Origin: Rhabditophanes sp. KR3021
Lineage: Eukaryota; Nematoda; Chromadorea; Rhabditida; Alloionematidae
Direction of reading: 5' to 3'
DNA: 64,000 bases
Assembly: GCA_963281155.1 (NCBI GenBank)
Contig: CAUJLY010000004.1
Span: forward strand, 3,658,001 to 3,722,000
A program made the position numbers and the translations under genes. Positions 48,201-59,600 of the stretch are shown here, piece by piece (within the stretch, counting starts at the first letter, position 1; each line of letters opens with the position of its first letter). The notes beneath the pieces are model-generated. The model ran no database searches. It saw only the letters and a list, made by a program, of their open reading frames with translations, and had not been told where the DNA came from.

Positions 48201-48856
48201 CTTTTCCTCTTCTTCATCAACAACAGTAGTGTTTTTGAAGAAGTCCCTGAAATGATGTTTAAGTATGTATTTAACGGGGACTTACGGTCCGAATCTGTCA
48301 TCGAGAACAAGTGTATGATTTGGAAATCCAATAGGACAATTGTTCTTAGTAACCATGTGTGATAGCAAAGCAGCAAGTAATGCGGCTAAGATGCCCAAAA
48401 TAATTAGTCCAATAATTGCACATTTTGATGCACCGTTTCTTTGCTCGTTCTTCTTTGAAGGGGAAGATGAATGGTGTGTAACAGATGTGTTGTTAGGAGT
48501 TACATGGATTTTGGCTTTAGACCCGGATTTAGCTAGTTTGTTTGGGTGATATGACCCATGTCTACCCATATCATTGGTCGGACTTTTGACTCGAGCGTCG
48601 GCAATGTCGTGACTAGATGATGGCTTGGAATCTAGTTTTATATTCTCGAAATCATCATCTTCACCATTTGTGTCAAATTTGACACCATCTACCGGTGTTT
48701 TGGATTGCCTAAATAACGAGGCCGGGTAATCATCGTACTTTTTGGTGCTAGAAAATGAGAAACCAGAATCCTAAAGTAATTGGACCATTTTATTTGTAAT
48801 TACATAAAACATACATTTTTTCTTATTGGTTCATCGGTTGCCTTTGCTTCGTCCAT
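39245..48856 (-). CDS. Membrane aminopeptidase N (M1 metallopeptidase)
   Basis: Thirteen exons: 48856-48815, 48770-48286, 48246-47345, 47047-46698, 46659-46628, 46583-46246, 46194-46103, 45189-45128, 43217-43147, 42894-42782, 41529-41220, 40181-39982, 39935-39245; about 1229 residues. Type II membrane protein with an about 160-residue cytoplasmic tail, TM helix IIGLIILGILAALLAALL, then the M1 ectodomain. Zinc site HECAHQWFGDL with the downstream Glu in WLNEGFASF; catalytic Tyr in ITYERGAS. It trims N-terminal residues from peptides outside the cell. The exopeptidase motif GAMEN reads GAMEG. A Thr-rich insert (after TTPETHHTTQEIQ) interrupts the N-terminal beta-domain. Exon 5 ends at a GC donor. 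Exons 10 and 11 do not agree in phase with the best donor. Introns 7, 8, 10 and 11 each carry an antisense decayed element. Confidence 0.9.
40427..41143 (+). pseudogene. Element A: antisense zinc-finger/GIY-YIG-like ORF in intron 11
   Basis: It lies in the 1.04-kb aminopeptidase intron, opposite to the host. Three coding blocks are separated by stops and one frameshift. (1) Cys/His finger-like EEIHCSDCMLVFCDESKLAAH. (2) CVYFLLDPTNGDNV, then DLFYVGESKID, stop, RINKHFTNS: the first is a GIY-like strand and the second a YIG-like FYVG followed by Arg and His, as in LEM-3/COG3680-type GIY-YIG nucleases. (3) LPVPTKEFSENLEFILVERF-RRQISNCNHGKCS, containing the expected Glu (NLEFIL) and Asn. Block 1 aligns with HEEIHCKWCRVVCC and block 3 with GNLEYILTEYFGNQ of the copy in the muscarinic receptor intron. 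Dead copy; stop codons at 40683, 40822 and 40861. Confidence 0.75.
41146..41219 (+). repeat. Short tandem repeat ending at a host splice donor
   Basis: Two and a half copies of an about 31-bp unit (AATAAATATTTTGACTCC, AATAAACGCGTTGATTCC, then AATAAATATTTAC). They directly follow the stop of element A, and the last partial unit forms the aminopeptidase exon 11 donor (GTAAATATTT on the minus strand). Confidence 0.6.
41587..41698. repeat. Inverted repeat at the 5' side of element C
   Basis: Arms 41587-41611 and 41674-41698 are reverse complements at about 22 of 25 positions around a 62-bp AT-rich loop, about 70 bp upstream of element C in aminopeptidase intron 10. It could be an element terminus, a small MITE or a hairpin in the pre-mRNA. 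Confidence 0.7.
41772..42590 (+). pseudogene. Element C: antisense GIY-YIG-like ORF in intron 10
   Basis: From the ATG at 41772: MSRNLKIKANVVSQRRTGQA, one stop, then KGGNGLIYTLQEEGNNQ and LSYIGSSSDEKGEA, then HPKEHFIPSSLKEKN. GLIYTL...LSYIG is a direct GIY...YIG pair at normal spacing. After a frame change, 42020-42334 reads SDFEFLLIRDQF and a Lys/Glu-rich part, and further shifted frames continue to 42590 with a basic Ser/Thr tail. EHFIPSSL matches QHFIPSAL of element B, so B and C are paralogues. Opposite orientation to the aminopeptidase. Multiple breaks: not functional. Confidence 0.75.
43464..44540 (+). pseudogene. Element B: antisense GIY-YIG-like ORF in intron 8
   Basis: The best preserved copy of its group. 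Open frame 43464-43781: MSKLKKKAAVGVERDL, LLIHKDGIIYCFREENEVN, IRYWGKPQDQKGRVDRKPN, QHFIPSALDRV. The GIY...YIG pair has become GIIY...YWG. After frameshifts, 43931-44182 encodes a second module: YNYHVFKCYCVVSDGDNYD, IEFRFEEPMPAEYKNLTSNE, RYHEGRSLYELGNAVGVELF. A charged, basic C-terminal tail follows to about 44530. The second module aligns with element D. It lies alone in the 1.9-kb aminopeptidase intron and opposite to it. I do not recognise the second module as any known domain. Confidence 0.75.
45363..45939 (+). pseudogene. Element D: antisense decayed copy in intron 7
   Basis: Only the C-terminal module and tail survive. In broken frames: VLFKCCCDGVNSDIELRI, PAEYKDMSKQERCHEGESLF, ELSNGIEVQKFLVN, then an acidic/basic tail ending SNHKK. 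It matches element B's FKCYCVV..DNYDIEFRF..PAEYKNLTSNERYHEGRSLYELGN. The N-terminal GIY-YIG part is not recognisable. The sequence downstream stays alignable with that downstream of B right up to the aminopeptidase exon 7 donor at 46102. Not functional. Confidence 0.7.
47090..47340. repeat. Tandem repeats filling aminopeptidase intron 3
   Basis: The 297-bp intron 3 consists mostly of two repeat sets: about three copies around ACATTCTAACACTCATAT (47100-47190), and two copies around TATAATAGGCGTATTCAGTA (47236-47315). No coding content and no element relic. Confidence 0.65.
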
Positions 48857-49911
48857 ATTTAGTAAAAAACAGAAAACAAATTTTTCTTACTTCATAAATG
48901 TGTCAGACTTGACTGTTTTTGTCTTATATAATGGTTGAAACTCGAAAGGGGCAGTAGTACTAAAAAGCAAATATGTATTAAATTCTTTTCAAGTATACAT
49001 ATATTTATGTCGATTTCGAAAAAAAATTTGTCATCACAGAAACATCAAACAAATTAAACATGCAAAAGGATGGTTATGAACTATTATTAAATCAACGGTG
49101 TATATTCCATTACATTATCAGCTTAATAACTTACAACTGGAATTATTAACAATAATAAAAAAGTATTAATAAAATGAAGAGGGTTGTTATAAAAATTAAC
49201 TAAAAGATAAACTTAATAATGTTTGTTTTAAAAATTACTTATATTTTGAGACAAAAATGGTTTTAATTAAAAAAATATTGCCATTCAAAAATACTTTATT
49301 ATTAACATACTTAAGTTTGATCAGACAAGGTATGTAAAGACTAATGCATGTTGTTAATATGGCAATTGTGAATTAAAAAACAAAGTGATGTGAAACTTGG
49401 ATAGATAAAACAAATTTTGTTTAACAATGGAATCAAGTAAATTTTTATTTTTCATCATTACCAAATTACCATGGTTTTTACTCTTCAGTCTTTGTGCCTG
49501 AATAGACTGATTGCGCAGTAAAGAAATTGCAGAAGTCGATGATCAGGTCAGTTTTGGTTGTATGTGGGCGAGATCAACAATAAATATACTTAATTTATAT
49601 TATTTTTTGCTCCTGCCTTTGAAATGATAGTTAATTTGGTCGACAGAGAGTGGTTAAAAGAAATGACACATTATTATATTTTGTTTTTGACAATAATAAA
49701 AATGTTTGTCAAATACAATGTATGACGTTTTATGTAACGAGACTTAAAGTAATTCCAAAGTGAGGTAAATTTCTGCAACTTCCATTAATATTACTAATAT
49801 TCATGTACCATTAATGTAAAGTTAATGTAAAATAAAATAAAAAATAATGTGCAATAAAAGAAAAATGCTGTCAAATATTTTAAAAAATGTTATAAAATAA
49901 AGCAATTATGT
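48857..49911. other. Upstream region of aminopeptidase, no gene seen
   Basis: About 1 kb AT-rich sequence between two minus-strand genes, with the aminopeptidase promoter presumably just above 48856. No motif singled out. Confidence 0.4.
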
Positions 49912-50933
49912 TCAAAATTGAAAAGGATAATCATCCTCATAAAGTAAATTGTTTACTGGAGCTAATTTGAATGAAGTTTGAAAGTTCTTATACCAGTAAT
50001 AACGTCTCGTAATCGCAAATTCATAAATGCGAAACAGTAGTTGAAGACAGATAAAGGTTACAAGATACTAAAATAGAAAAAGATTAATTACTTTATTTGA
50101 ATTTAAATTTTGTGGTATTATCATTTGACAGCCAAATTATGACCATCTTTTAATTTATCAATTGCAAATAATGTAAGTAAAGGCGATGGTAATTGCGTGC
50201 AACCATCTTAACATTATTGTAACTATATATAACTTTGACACCCAAATGCCCTAAAATAACAAAAAATACTATTTTCGTCAAAAAATTAATTAATTTTATT
50301 TCCATCGTTTGATTAATCTTAAAAATTACTCACTTAAACTAATTTTCAATACACTAATTTTTTTAATACACATCTATTTGTTTATGCACATACTTATGAT
50401 GAACATTTTATACAAATGGACTATTTTTTTATAGCTTACCCCATCATAAACAGATCCAAAAAAGAAGTGTGCTACCAGAAATGTGAAAATATATATTGAC
50501 GAGCAAATTATGTTAGCCGCCAAAATCATCAACAAGGGAACAACTAAAGTTACCCTATAGGTACATGCAGAAGATAAGCATAGTATATCGGAAACTAGAT
50601 GCGATATTATGAAAAAGTTGATAAAGGTATTATTTGATGTGCATATCCGCTTTTCGATCATATGCATGCGACTTGGTCCTCGTCCTGTTGATATTTCTTC
50701 CAATTCAGTAACATTAAAGCTCTGGCAAAATTCGAAAGGGTGTTCCATTTCTGAAGAAAAGTTATTAAATACTGGTTTGATTAATTGATACATTTAATTA
50801 CCCATGTATTAGTTAACCAATACTTACCTGATTTGAAGGAGTAGATAAAGATAGCTATTTCAAGAAGGCAAATCAAAATCACAACTTTTTCAACGTGAAA
50901 ACAAAAAGTCTTAAAGTTATTATTAGGATCCAT
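49912..50933 (-). CDS. Small multi-pass membrane protein, unknown
   Basis: Exons 50933-50828 and 50750-50440 join in phase. Further exons begin at 50250 (GIWVSKLY) and 50067 (ending at a stop at 49912), but the donor of the 50250 exon is uncertain. Membrane segments: VVILICLLEIAIFIYSF near the N-terminus, FINFFIISHLVSDILCL, VTLVVPLLMILAANIICSSI continuing into FTFLVAHFFFG, and a last one in YLVTFICLQLLFRIYEF. That gives four helices and a loop with FCQSFNVTELEE. It resembles the general layout of insect and nematode tetraspan/LAPTM-like proteins, with no motif I can name. Probably 190-210 residues. Confidence 0.55.
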
Positions 50934-51482
50934 AGCAATAAACATAAAATAAATCCGACTATTTGACTATTTTTAACTAAGATGACTCAAATATGTCCTC
51001 CTGTTTTCTAATATGTCAAATGTTCTTGAATTCGTTAAATTTATTTGAAATTACAACTGCACTATCAATTATTTTGATATAAGCTATGTTTTGAATAACC
51101 AATCACAAAAATAATGTATATTAGGTTAAACGACTTCGCTTACTAAAGATGTCATATTATCCAGAGAAGTGAAGTGCAATTACTTCAATTGATGGAAATA
51201 AATGAATAATATGTAAAGTACGAAAATATAATCTCCTTACTACTTATACATGTTGATATAAAAGAAATCCAAATATATGGTATGACATAAACAGATTTGT
51301 AACCATGGCAAGAATAATAACACACTCTTAAATATGGAATTTATGATATAATTTTTTTTATTTAGAGAATAATACATTTGTAAAATTAAATCAAAAACCA
51401 GCTACACATTTTTATTTTCATACGCAAATGTAGTATAAATTCGACTTAATAAAACTAAGTAGAAAACAATTAGCAAATATTA
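50934..51482. other. Spacer with no gene seen
   Basis: AT-rich sequence upstream of the tetraspan gene and downstream of the muscarinic receptor; nothing recognised. Confidence 0.4.
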
Positions 51483-54400
51483 TTAATTTCGCCGAAGATA
51501 TGCTCCTCTTCGTAATCCGTCATTGCGATGCTTTTTCCATCGACACTTCAAGATTCGAATGAAGGTATTTCGGAACCTAAAATAAATATATTAGAATAAA
51601 TCACACTGTTTTTTGAGTATCATAGTTAGTCTTAAAACTCTATCCCATGAAACTAAAGCTGCACAACAATCTAAGCAGTAACAAAAAATAAGCCGTACTT
51701 TCGAAATTAGGAGTTTCTCTTAATGGCATATATGTGGCAAATCACTAATTAATCATGGTAAGAGTTTTATGTTGTCTGAAGTCTAATTGCTCAATGACAT
51801 CAGTAAAATGACCGATATCTTTGATCTTGAAATCACTATTTAATCTATTTTAAAATCATTAAGCTAACCCAGGATGGCACCACGCATATAGCAACGGGTT
51901 TACAAAACTGTTTATGTAACAGAGCATATAACTGATTGTGAAATAGATTTCATTGATACTATTGGGAAAGAAAGCTTCTGAGACGACGATAACTAAAAAT
52001 ACAGAGATATTATTAACACAATATTTGTCCAAACAAACCATTGTAAGGTAACCATGTAACAATAAAGGCAATCAGAATAGCACTCAGTGTTTTTGCAGCT
52101 TTGCTTTCTTGGCGTTTTTCATTTTTACGACGCTCCTTATCACTTTTTTTCTGGAAAATAAGCAAATAAATAAACGTTATTTTAATACTAAACACATAAG
52201 ATTAAACATCCATGATGATACACAAACAAATTTGTTTAAAAAGTAATCATAAGCATACCTTTTCAATATCATTGTTTGGACAGATCATTGTTGTGCATTC
52301 TTTGGGCTCATTATTCTTATGCGTATCCATAGATTTTGAAAGCTTCAAAGAAGAATGAAAACCGTTAGCAGCAAGTCGATTAGGAAAATTTGTAGATTTA
52401 GATCGTTGAGCACCACTGCCCTGGTCAATACTATTTTCACTAATTACATTCAATGAAGTTTCTACTTTCTGTATAATACATTTTGTTGCTGAACTTGAAT
52501 TGCTAATTTGAGGGATATTTCTGGTGCATTTACCTAACTTTACAGACGGCCTTTTATTCTCGCCATCTGCTAATTCTATTAACACTGTATAGGTATTTAG
52601 AACACATATTTCACCTTCCGGACTAGCATTAGGAACTGAGCGAGATCCATCAATAAAATTTGATTTAGTTTCTGGAGGACTGGCTCCACCGGCGTATGAT
52701 AATGTAACTGATGTTTCATCCTCTTTTTGTCCCAAATTTTCAGATACTTCAGAAGACATTATGTTTTTATTTTTAGAAAAACATCCCCCGAAGCAACAGG
52801 AGTTTATTTTTTTTTCACAAATTATGTCAGGTTCCTCACTATTTTTTAAAAATGACAATAAATTACCCTTCCTTAAAGATGCATAACGTTTATCTTTGAA
52901 TGAACATGATGAATTTGATTGAAAGTCCCGTGTTTGTTGATTTGTAGATCTATACGTATTCGCCTGAAGTTTTTTAAATTCTTTTTGCCGATGCTGTGTT
53001 TCCACATACACTCGACCATATAAAATTATCAATATAGTTACTGGTAGATAGAACGCAACCCCCGCTGTTAGGACAGTCACAAATGCACTTGTTTCTAAAA
53101 ACTGGACAACGCATCTGCCAGGTTCAGCACTAAATTTGCCTTCAATGTAGGGGTATGCAATAATGAAACCAGGCCACATAATGGCACTGAACACGTAAGT
53201 AAAGGCAATAACCATTAGCGCCTTCCTTGTTGTTCTTTGAGGGCGATAAGATAATGGTCTTGTGACGCTGAAGTACCGATCAAAGGATATCACCAGGAGA
53301 TTCAAAACTGAAGCATTGCTAAACAGAATTTAAATTTAGAGTATCGATCCATTTCAACTAACCTCATTGTGTAATCAACACAAAGCCAAACTTGGCAGAT
53401 TTCGTACCCTAACCCCCAATATCGCGTTGCGGCAAAATAAACCCATAAGGGTATTGAGACTGATCCTACACAAGCATCAGCGACAGCCAATGAAAATAGA
53501 AAGTAATTACTGATCGTTTGTAACTGCTTATCCATCTTAAAGCTGACCTGAAATATATAGAATTATAAAAACAGAATAATATAATATTTTTTATTACCAT
53601 CACCATCAAATTCCCTAAAATACAGCTATTGATCAACTCGTCATTAAAAGTATATTTATTTTTAATTATATTTTTAGTTTATAATAACTTTTTAAATTTA
53701 ATATGCAGTTTGGCAATCCTTTATACCGATTAATTTGCGTCAGGAGAATATGACTTCAAAATCTGCTTATAGCATATTTTTAAGATGTTGTATCATTTCA
53801 TTCTTATTTTAATGAGTCTAATACGCAATGAGTTCTCTCGAACTATTGTGAGTACATTTTATTTCAACACTTGTGTCAAGACATGTTTCTGGGGGATACT
53901 TCTAGGAGCAACTCTCGAACTGCAAATATTTATTATATATCTCTATTATAAATAAAATACTAGTATCTATTCTTTCGATTATACATATTAAACAGTAATA
54001 TAACAAAGCGTGCGTGGTTCATTAGCCAGTGCATAATCTTAAATCTACTACGTGTTCTAATTATTAATCTTTATATTTTAGATTACACAAGATCTAATCT
54101 CATTGGGTTTTATTCTACTACAATGCCTAAAAGAGAACAAGAGTTTATGGAGAGAAATTCAGAAGAAAGTTTCTACGAAGCTAAAGGCACTCAGCCTGAT
54201 GTTCCTGATCAATCGATCACTTTTGGTGTTGGGGAGAATGGTAATTATTGGTATCTTCTATATTGCAATATGTTTTTTAGCCAAACCAAAGCCGGAGAAC
54301 ACTAAATTCTCTCCTCTGCTTGCCATCAATGCATCATCAAGTGGGCCAAGAAATGAAAAACCTCCATTAACAGCTGAGAAAATAAAAGAACAGAAGTTGC

Positions 54401-56601
54401 TGAAGGAAAGAGAAAAGATCGCTGGAATGATTGACAGGAAATTGGTCAATAATGAAATTATCAAGTTAAGTGAGTTAATTGGAAATGTTGGACTAACCCA
54501 CAAAATGTTTTCTCCTCTTTTATTTGGCATTGATGATAGGAGCTTTATACTAGCTATGTAAAAATTTGTGGGAGAACCAAGTTTGAGTATGATTGTTAGA
54601 TAGTTTGTGTTACACTTTAGCTACAAATGCCCGTATCGTTCAGAAATTTTAAGAAAAATTAAAGGCATTGCATCATCTGATTCTAAAAAGTACTCTTTTT
54701 ACGGAACTGTTGTTTTAAACTGGGTACGATTGATTTCGCATGCTAATTAAATAAGTTGGAGTTTGCGAGACTTTTCAAGCTGGTTGGTAATTTGGAAAAC
54801 AAAAAGAGAAAACCAAGAAATCACACTTGTCCTGAATGTCATGAGAAATTTGCAACCACCTACCAAATAGATAATGTTACTTGTCAAGGTTTGAAGAGCA
54901 AAAAAAATCAAGAAAGAGACAAGTATGCTGGTTTTAGTGTTGAAGAACTCGTGGATGTAATGATGAATGAAGTGCCTGAAGAAAATGATGGTGGAAAGAG
55001 CAAAAGAAGTGTCCGTGGTCTTTACACTCCTGATGATGTTTTATTCTATCCTGGTGTGAGATGTAAAAATGAGGAGAACGAAGAAATAGGGTTTTTTATC
55101 CATAAAGAAAATTACACTAAAAAGTGAATAGACTTGGATTACTCCTTCAAAAATCAAGAAAATGAGAGAAATTTTTCAAGACAAGAATTTGGGAGCCAAG
55201 AGGAATGTCGTTAGAGCGAAGTTCCTGAGGTTGAATGGCGATCTTTTCTATGAATCATTAGTTGCTCTTGCTATTGAGCGATGCACCATTGTGTATTGTT
55301 TTGGTCTTCTTGATATTACCAACGATGGTATGGGTACTGAATGCTGTTCCCTCCATTGCTTAACAGAAGATCAAGTCAAAATGATTGGAAAATATTTCAA
55401 GGAACTGTTGGACCAGTCAAATAAAGACACGGAGATCAAAGAACCAGTCTTTTGTCCTGCCAAAGTACATGAATGGACTTCTTGTTCATTTTCATTTCTG
55501 TCTAAAGAATCACTAAAAGAACATGAAGAAATCCATTGTAAATGGTGTCGTGTAGTATGCTGTAATAATGTAACTTTAGTTTGTCATTATGAAACAAGAA
55601 GCTGTAAGTAGTTATTTGACGAAGTTGCTGCTTTCAACAACAAATTATTTGATGCTGAAAAGTGTTTAACAGAATTCGGACCATTTCCCCCAATCCTGAT
55701 GCTCAAAGTGATTTTTACCTATATCTATCCCTAGACCTAACACTAATCAACAAACTGTTCTAAATATCCAAATTATCACGCTAGAATGAATAATCATTAC
55801 TCGATGTACGAAACTAAAATTGACAATAAGAGTGTTTTGTCTAAGAAACACATCAGAATGATGATAAGTCTAAAACAATTGTCGTCAAGGTCAATCTACC
55901 TTCAAAAGAGATAGGAGGAAACTTGGAATATATTTTGACCGAGTACTTTGGGAATCAAGCACAAATGTCGATCATGGCAAAGGAACATTTGAAGATGTGT
56001 GCATGTTATCCCTGAGAGTGCTCAATTAATTGGGGAACTTATCATGGAAAGGATGTTTGCTGACAAAGAGGAGATATCTGTTGAATTTTAATTATACTTT
56101 TAGTTTTTGATTATATTTTTAGTTTTTAATAAACATCCCCACCTAAAACGGTTGCTATTGAGAAAAAGCCTCCGAAAAATATAATTAATATAAAGACGAG
56201 CTGACTATGAGGCTCGACATTCTTAAAATCTAATTGATATTCTGATCCCAGAGGATGTGGATAAATAGCGGATGAGTTTTGAGCAGCAGGTAACATGAAT
56301 CGAGATTGTAAAGAATTGGATTGTATGGGAAAATCAGATTTTGTGATTTTAAATGTTTCATTTTTAATGAAAACTGACTGATACAGTATCTGAAATCAGT
56401 TAAAGAGTCGTAATATATATGTAGAATTTATTATGTAATTACATTTAAAGCTAAATTATGAATCTTGGAAGCAACAGTTGTTGTTGAAAAATTGTCAAAA
56501 TCTTTTAACATGTCTATTGAAAAGTGATTTGTGCTTTCACCGCAAACATATATTTCATTTCCACTTTTGTATAATTTGACAATATCTATAGATTCACTTT
56601 T
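51483..56601 (-). CDS. Muscarinic acetylcholine receptor
   Basis: Exons: 56601-56443, 56389-56143, a 17-nt microexon 53614-53598, 53547-53363, 53318-52259, 52150-52039, 51992-51869 and 51576-51483, all in phase. TM1 is split: FILIIFFGGFFSIATVLG in the second exon, NLMVM in the microexon, then VSFKMDKQLQTISNYFLFSL. TM3 ends SNASVLNLLVISFDRYFSVT, a muscarinic hallmark with intact DRY. Intracellular loop 3 is long (about 250 residues, Ser/Asn-rich). TM6 has KAAKTLSAILIAFIVTWLPYN and TM7 YMLCYINSFVNPLLYAWC, then a short basic tail. Couples acetylcholine to G proteins in nerve or muscle. The N-terminal part (exons 56601-56143) is long and lacks an obvious initiator upstream, so a further 5' exon probably exists beyond 56601. 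The 2.5-kb intron 56142-53615 contains an antisense element. Confidence 0.88.
54123..56090 (+). pseudogene. Element E: multi-exon zinc-finger/GIY-YIG-like gene nested antisense in the muscarinic receptor intron
   Basis: The largest copy. Its first part is intact and has its own tiny introns: exons 54123-54240, 54281-54557, 54621-54723 and 54756 onward join in frame (introns of 40, 63 and 32 bp). The protein starts MPKREQEFMERNSEES, has a Lys/Glu-rich helix, YKCPYRSEILRKIKG, then HTCPECHEKFATTYQ (finger-like) and GFSVEELVDVMM. Near 55125 a stop or a 43-bp intron intervenes; then NVVRAKFLRLNGDLFYESL, a second Cys/His segment HEEIHCKWCRVVCC, an in-frame stop, and shifted GIY-YIG-like remains SDFYLYLSLD and GNLEYILTEYFGNQ. 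Related to element A. Probably decayed at its 3' half. Confidence 0.7.
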
Positions 56602-59600
56602 CTGTAACGTATAAAATTACATATCCGATAAAAATGAAAATAGATGAAAAGATATTTTTAGGAAGGTAAACTATTTTACTCATAATAAGTATTTTATTAG
56701 CATCATCAATAAAGGTCTATATAAACAATCCATTATCACTTGGTAGCGCTAGTTTTTGCGTTAACATTTTTTGTTTTAGCGGAAGTGGTAGTAAGTTAAT
56801 AGGCATACAACACCCTAAGTTTAGAAGAACCTTAATTTGACTAACTTCCTTAAACGGAAAACAACATACAACTGGTTAGTTTATACAAAAAGTATGTGGT
56901 TGGTATGGTTCTCGCAGACAGCCCTCGATAAAAGCTTCATTCTATCATCTGATTGTTTATAATAATTTAAGTGCCCTTTGATGTGCTAATAGTCAAAACT
57001 TAAAATTGAAGTTTGCAGAAGTTACAAGTTGGCATAGTTTGAGTCTTGTTGTCACGATTAATTATAAAATGAACATATGGTGAATCATACCTCATCCTGA
57101 TTTAAGAATATGTCTCAACTTATTAGAGATTGAGATGAAGTGAAATGAAGTTTTAACTTTTTGTCACTTTACAGATTATTTGAAAATTGCAGTAGAGCTA
57201 ATAATAGTAGTCGTGGACAATCGAACAATAATAATAAAAATTCAAGTGGATTTTAACACGGAATAGAATTTAGAAGTGTTAGAAATATTTGCCGGTTTCA
57301 AAGTAGAGACCTTGAGACTTCGTGTTCTAAAATAAATTGAAATTGAAATAAATAAAAAAGTAAATAAAAAATTATATAAACGTATAAAAAAAGTAAATGT
57401 GGTGTTTCGGAGAAGGTGTTAGTAAGACAATAGTAAGACATATGTATTCTACTTTCTATTCTTTCTTCCTGTTTCTTCGTATTTTATTTTAATTTGATAG
57501 AATTGGTTAAATTTGTAAAATATATTGCATGATGATTCATTGAGTTAAAAAATATATCTTCTAATATCATAAAATATATGTGCATTATGTATATAGACAA
57601 AGATTTATTTCATCGGTACTTATTTTGTTAACGATATACTGTTTTAGCTTGGCATATCATTGCGCAGTAAAACATACGCTTTACAATTTCTTACATGAAA
57701 CTTGATATGTAAAAGTTGAGGGTGGAAAGACAGAATATTCGAGTAACAGTATTTGTTACAGGCAAATGCAATAATGATGCTTACAGAAAGAATAATAGAC
57801 AGTGTATGCACATATTTTGTACTCGGTCTTATCTTTTCACATAATAACCTTAGAACTTTGGTCAAGTATGATAGCGCTGTAAGTGTGATTGTGATCAAGT
57901 TTATGCTTTTTTCTATGAAGAATGATCTGGTGGATAAATGCTAGAAACAGGTTCTTTAGGAGAGAAATGTGAAGTAGGTCAGAAATCAGGGTAAGAGCTA
58001 GAACGTACAAAGATAATTAGATGAAGCCACGCCATCAAGAGAGTCATGGGAGAATAAGGCGACTGGCGCGAAAAGTAAGGTTTAATTTATTATTATCACT
58101 TGACAAATATAAAAAATGAACCTTGGACAAAGTCATAAATCCCTTTGATGCTAATAAAAATGAAATGACGGTTTGCTTTTAATTTAAACCCTCGCCAGTG
58201 GACGGATTTGAATTTAAGGCATACCATAATAATCACAAGTTACGGCATATACTTAATTCGTCCAATATACATCTTGAATAATGGGACAAATATGTATAAC
58301 AACTAATAACAAAGTATTATGCTATCATTCAAATAAAAAAGTAATTCCGAATAAGTTTGTATCATAAATCATATATCTAATTGTCTCTTCATAATTCTAC
58401 CCTTCAACAAGAAAAGTGAGCTATAAATTTAACAACAAATTCTATGTTACCCACAATTTTAAGATAATATGTAGTATAGATAATTTTTATATCAAATATG
58501 GCACAAATACTCCAAACTTGAAATATGGTTCGACATTTGAAAATGAAATATTATAAAAATTATTTTACCCAAACTGTGGGGTATAATTTTGTTTCTCAAA
58601 CTATAAAGTTGAAATTTTAGTGGTAATAAAAAACTTAATAGAAGTGTACCTTCAAACAATACCACACATTTAGTGATTTAAGTGAAACTTAAATTTGGTG
58701 ATTGTACGTTAATTAAGTGAATGAATGTTAAGTTAGTGATTAGTTTTTAAGTTAGTGATTAGTTCTTAATTTAGTGATTGGATGTGAATTTAGATTTTGG
58801 TAGAATGAAAGGTTACGACAAAACAATGAGCTAAAGATAAATAGTACATCCACTTCACAGGTTCCTTTTTAAGTTGTTATCAGAATATGAAGTCCCTTGT
58901 GTTTATGCCGTATTTATTATTTTAATACCAGAACTTAACCCTAAGCTTTCAGACTATCACCGAAAAAGATGTTTTGAGTGTTAGTGATTGTTAAAAGCCT
59001 AAAGACGTGATTTGTCATGAATTGACTCTTACCAAGTAAGGATGCGTCAAAAATGACACTGCTATATTTAAAACGTCTATTTTGTGGGTTTAAAAGTTAT
59101 CAGCATCGTGTAACATCCCCACTTTTCTACTTACTTAACCATTACAAAATCCCGTAAAAGTATTTCTATATTTCTATTAGATATAAACATTTGGCCTTTT
59201 TAAATAAAATACAAAACTTACTTCTAAGTACGTGCATTTTATTTTAATAATTTCGAATTTAAGAAAAAAGCAATCATTTCAAAAATTTTACTCAATTAAA
59301 TACAACCCATAAATATACCATCTATAGCTGCCGAATTTTCTTATTCAAGACATAACAATGGTACCAATAAAAACAAAGCCGATAGTAATTAGATTGATTG
59401 ATAATCGGATAAACAAAAAATATTTATAAAGTTGGTGTGTGTTAAACAAAATGTCTTTTTGCTATTTATTTATACTGATTATCAAAAAATACATATAAAG
59501 ATATCAAAATTTGAAGCTTAAATCTTCTAGAATTTATAATTTTTTGATCCCACAAATATTTAGGAAGAAGATTATAAGAGTAAATAGTGAAATTGGGGTA

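Noticed and set aside
54103..55611. Element E as an ordinary independent plus-strand gene
   Set aside because: The 3' half has an in-frame stop and frameshifts relative to element A, and the muscarinic receptor TM1 is spliced across it, so a decayed nested copy fits better. The 5' part could still be expressed.
57644..57898. Minus-strand ORF as the missing first exon of the muscarinic receptor
   Set aside because: No donor in the right phase and no signal or receptor N-terminal likeness could be supported.
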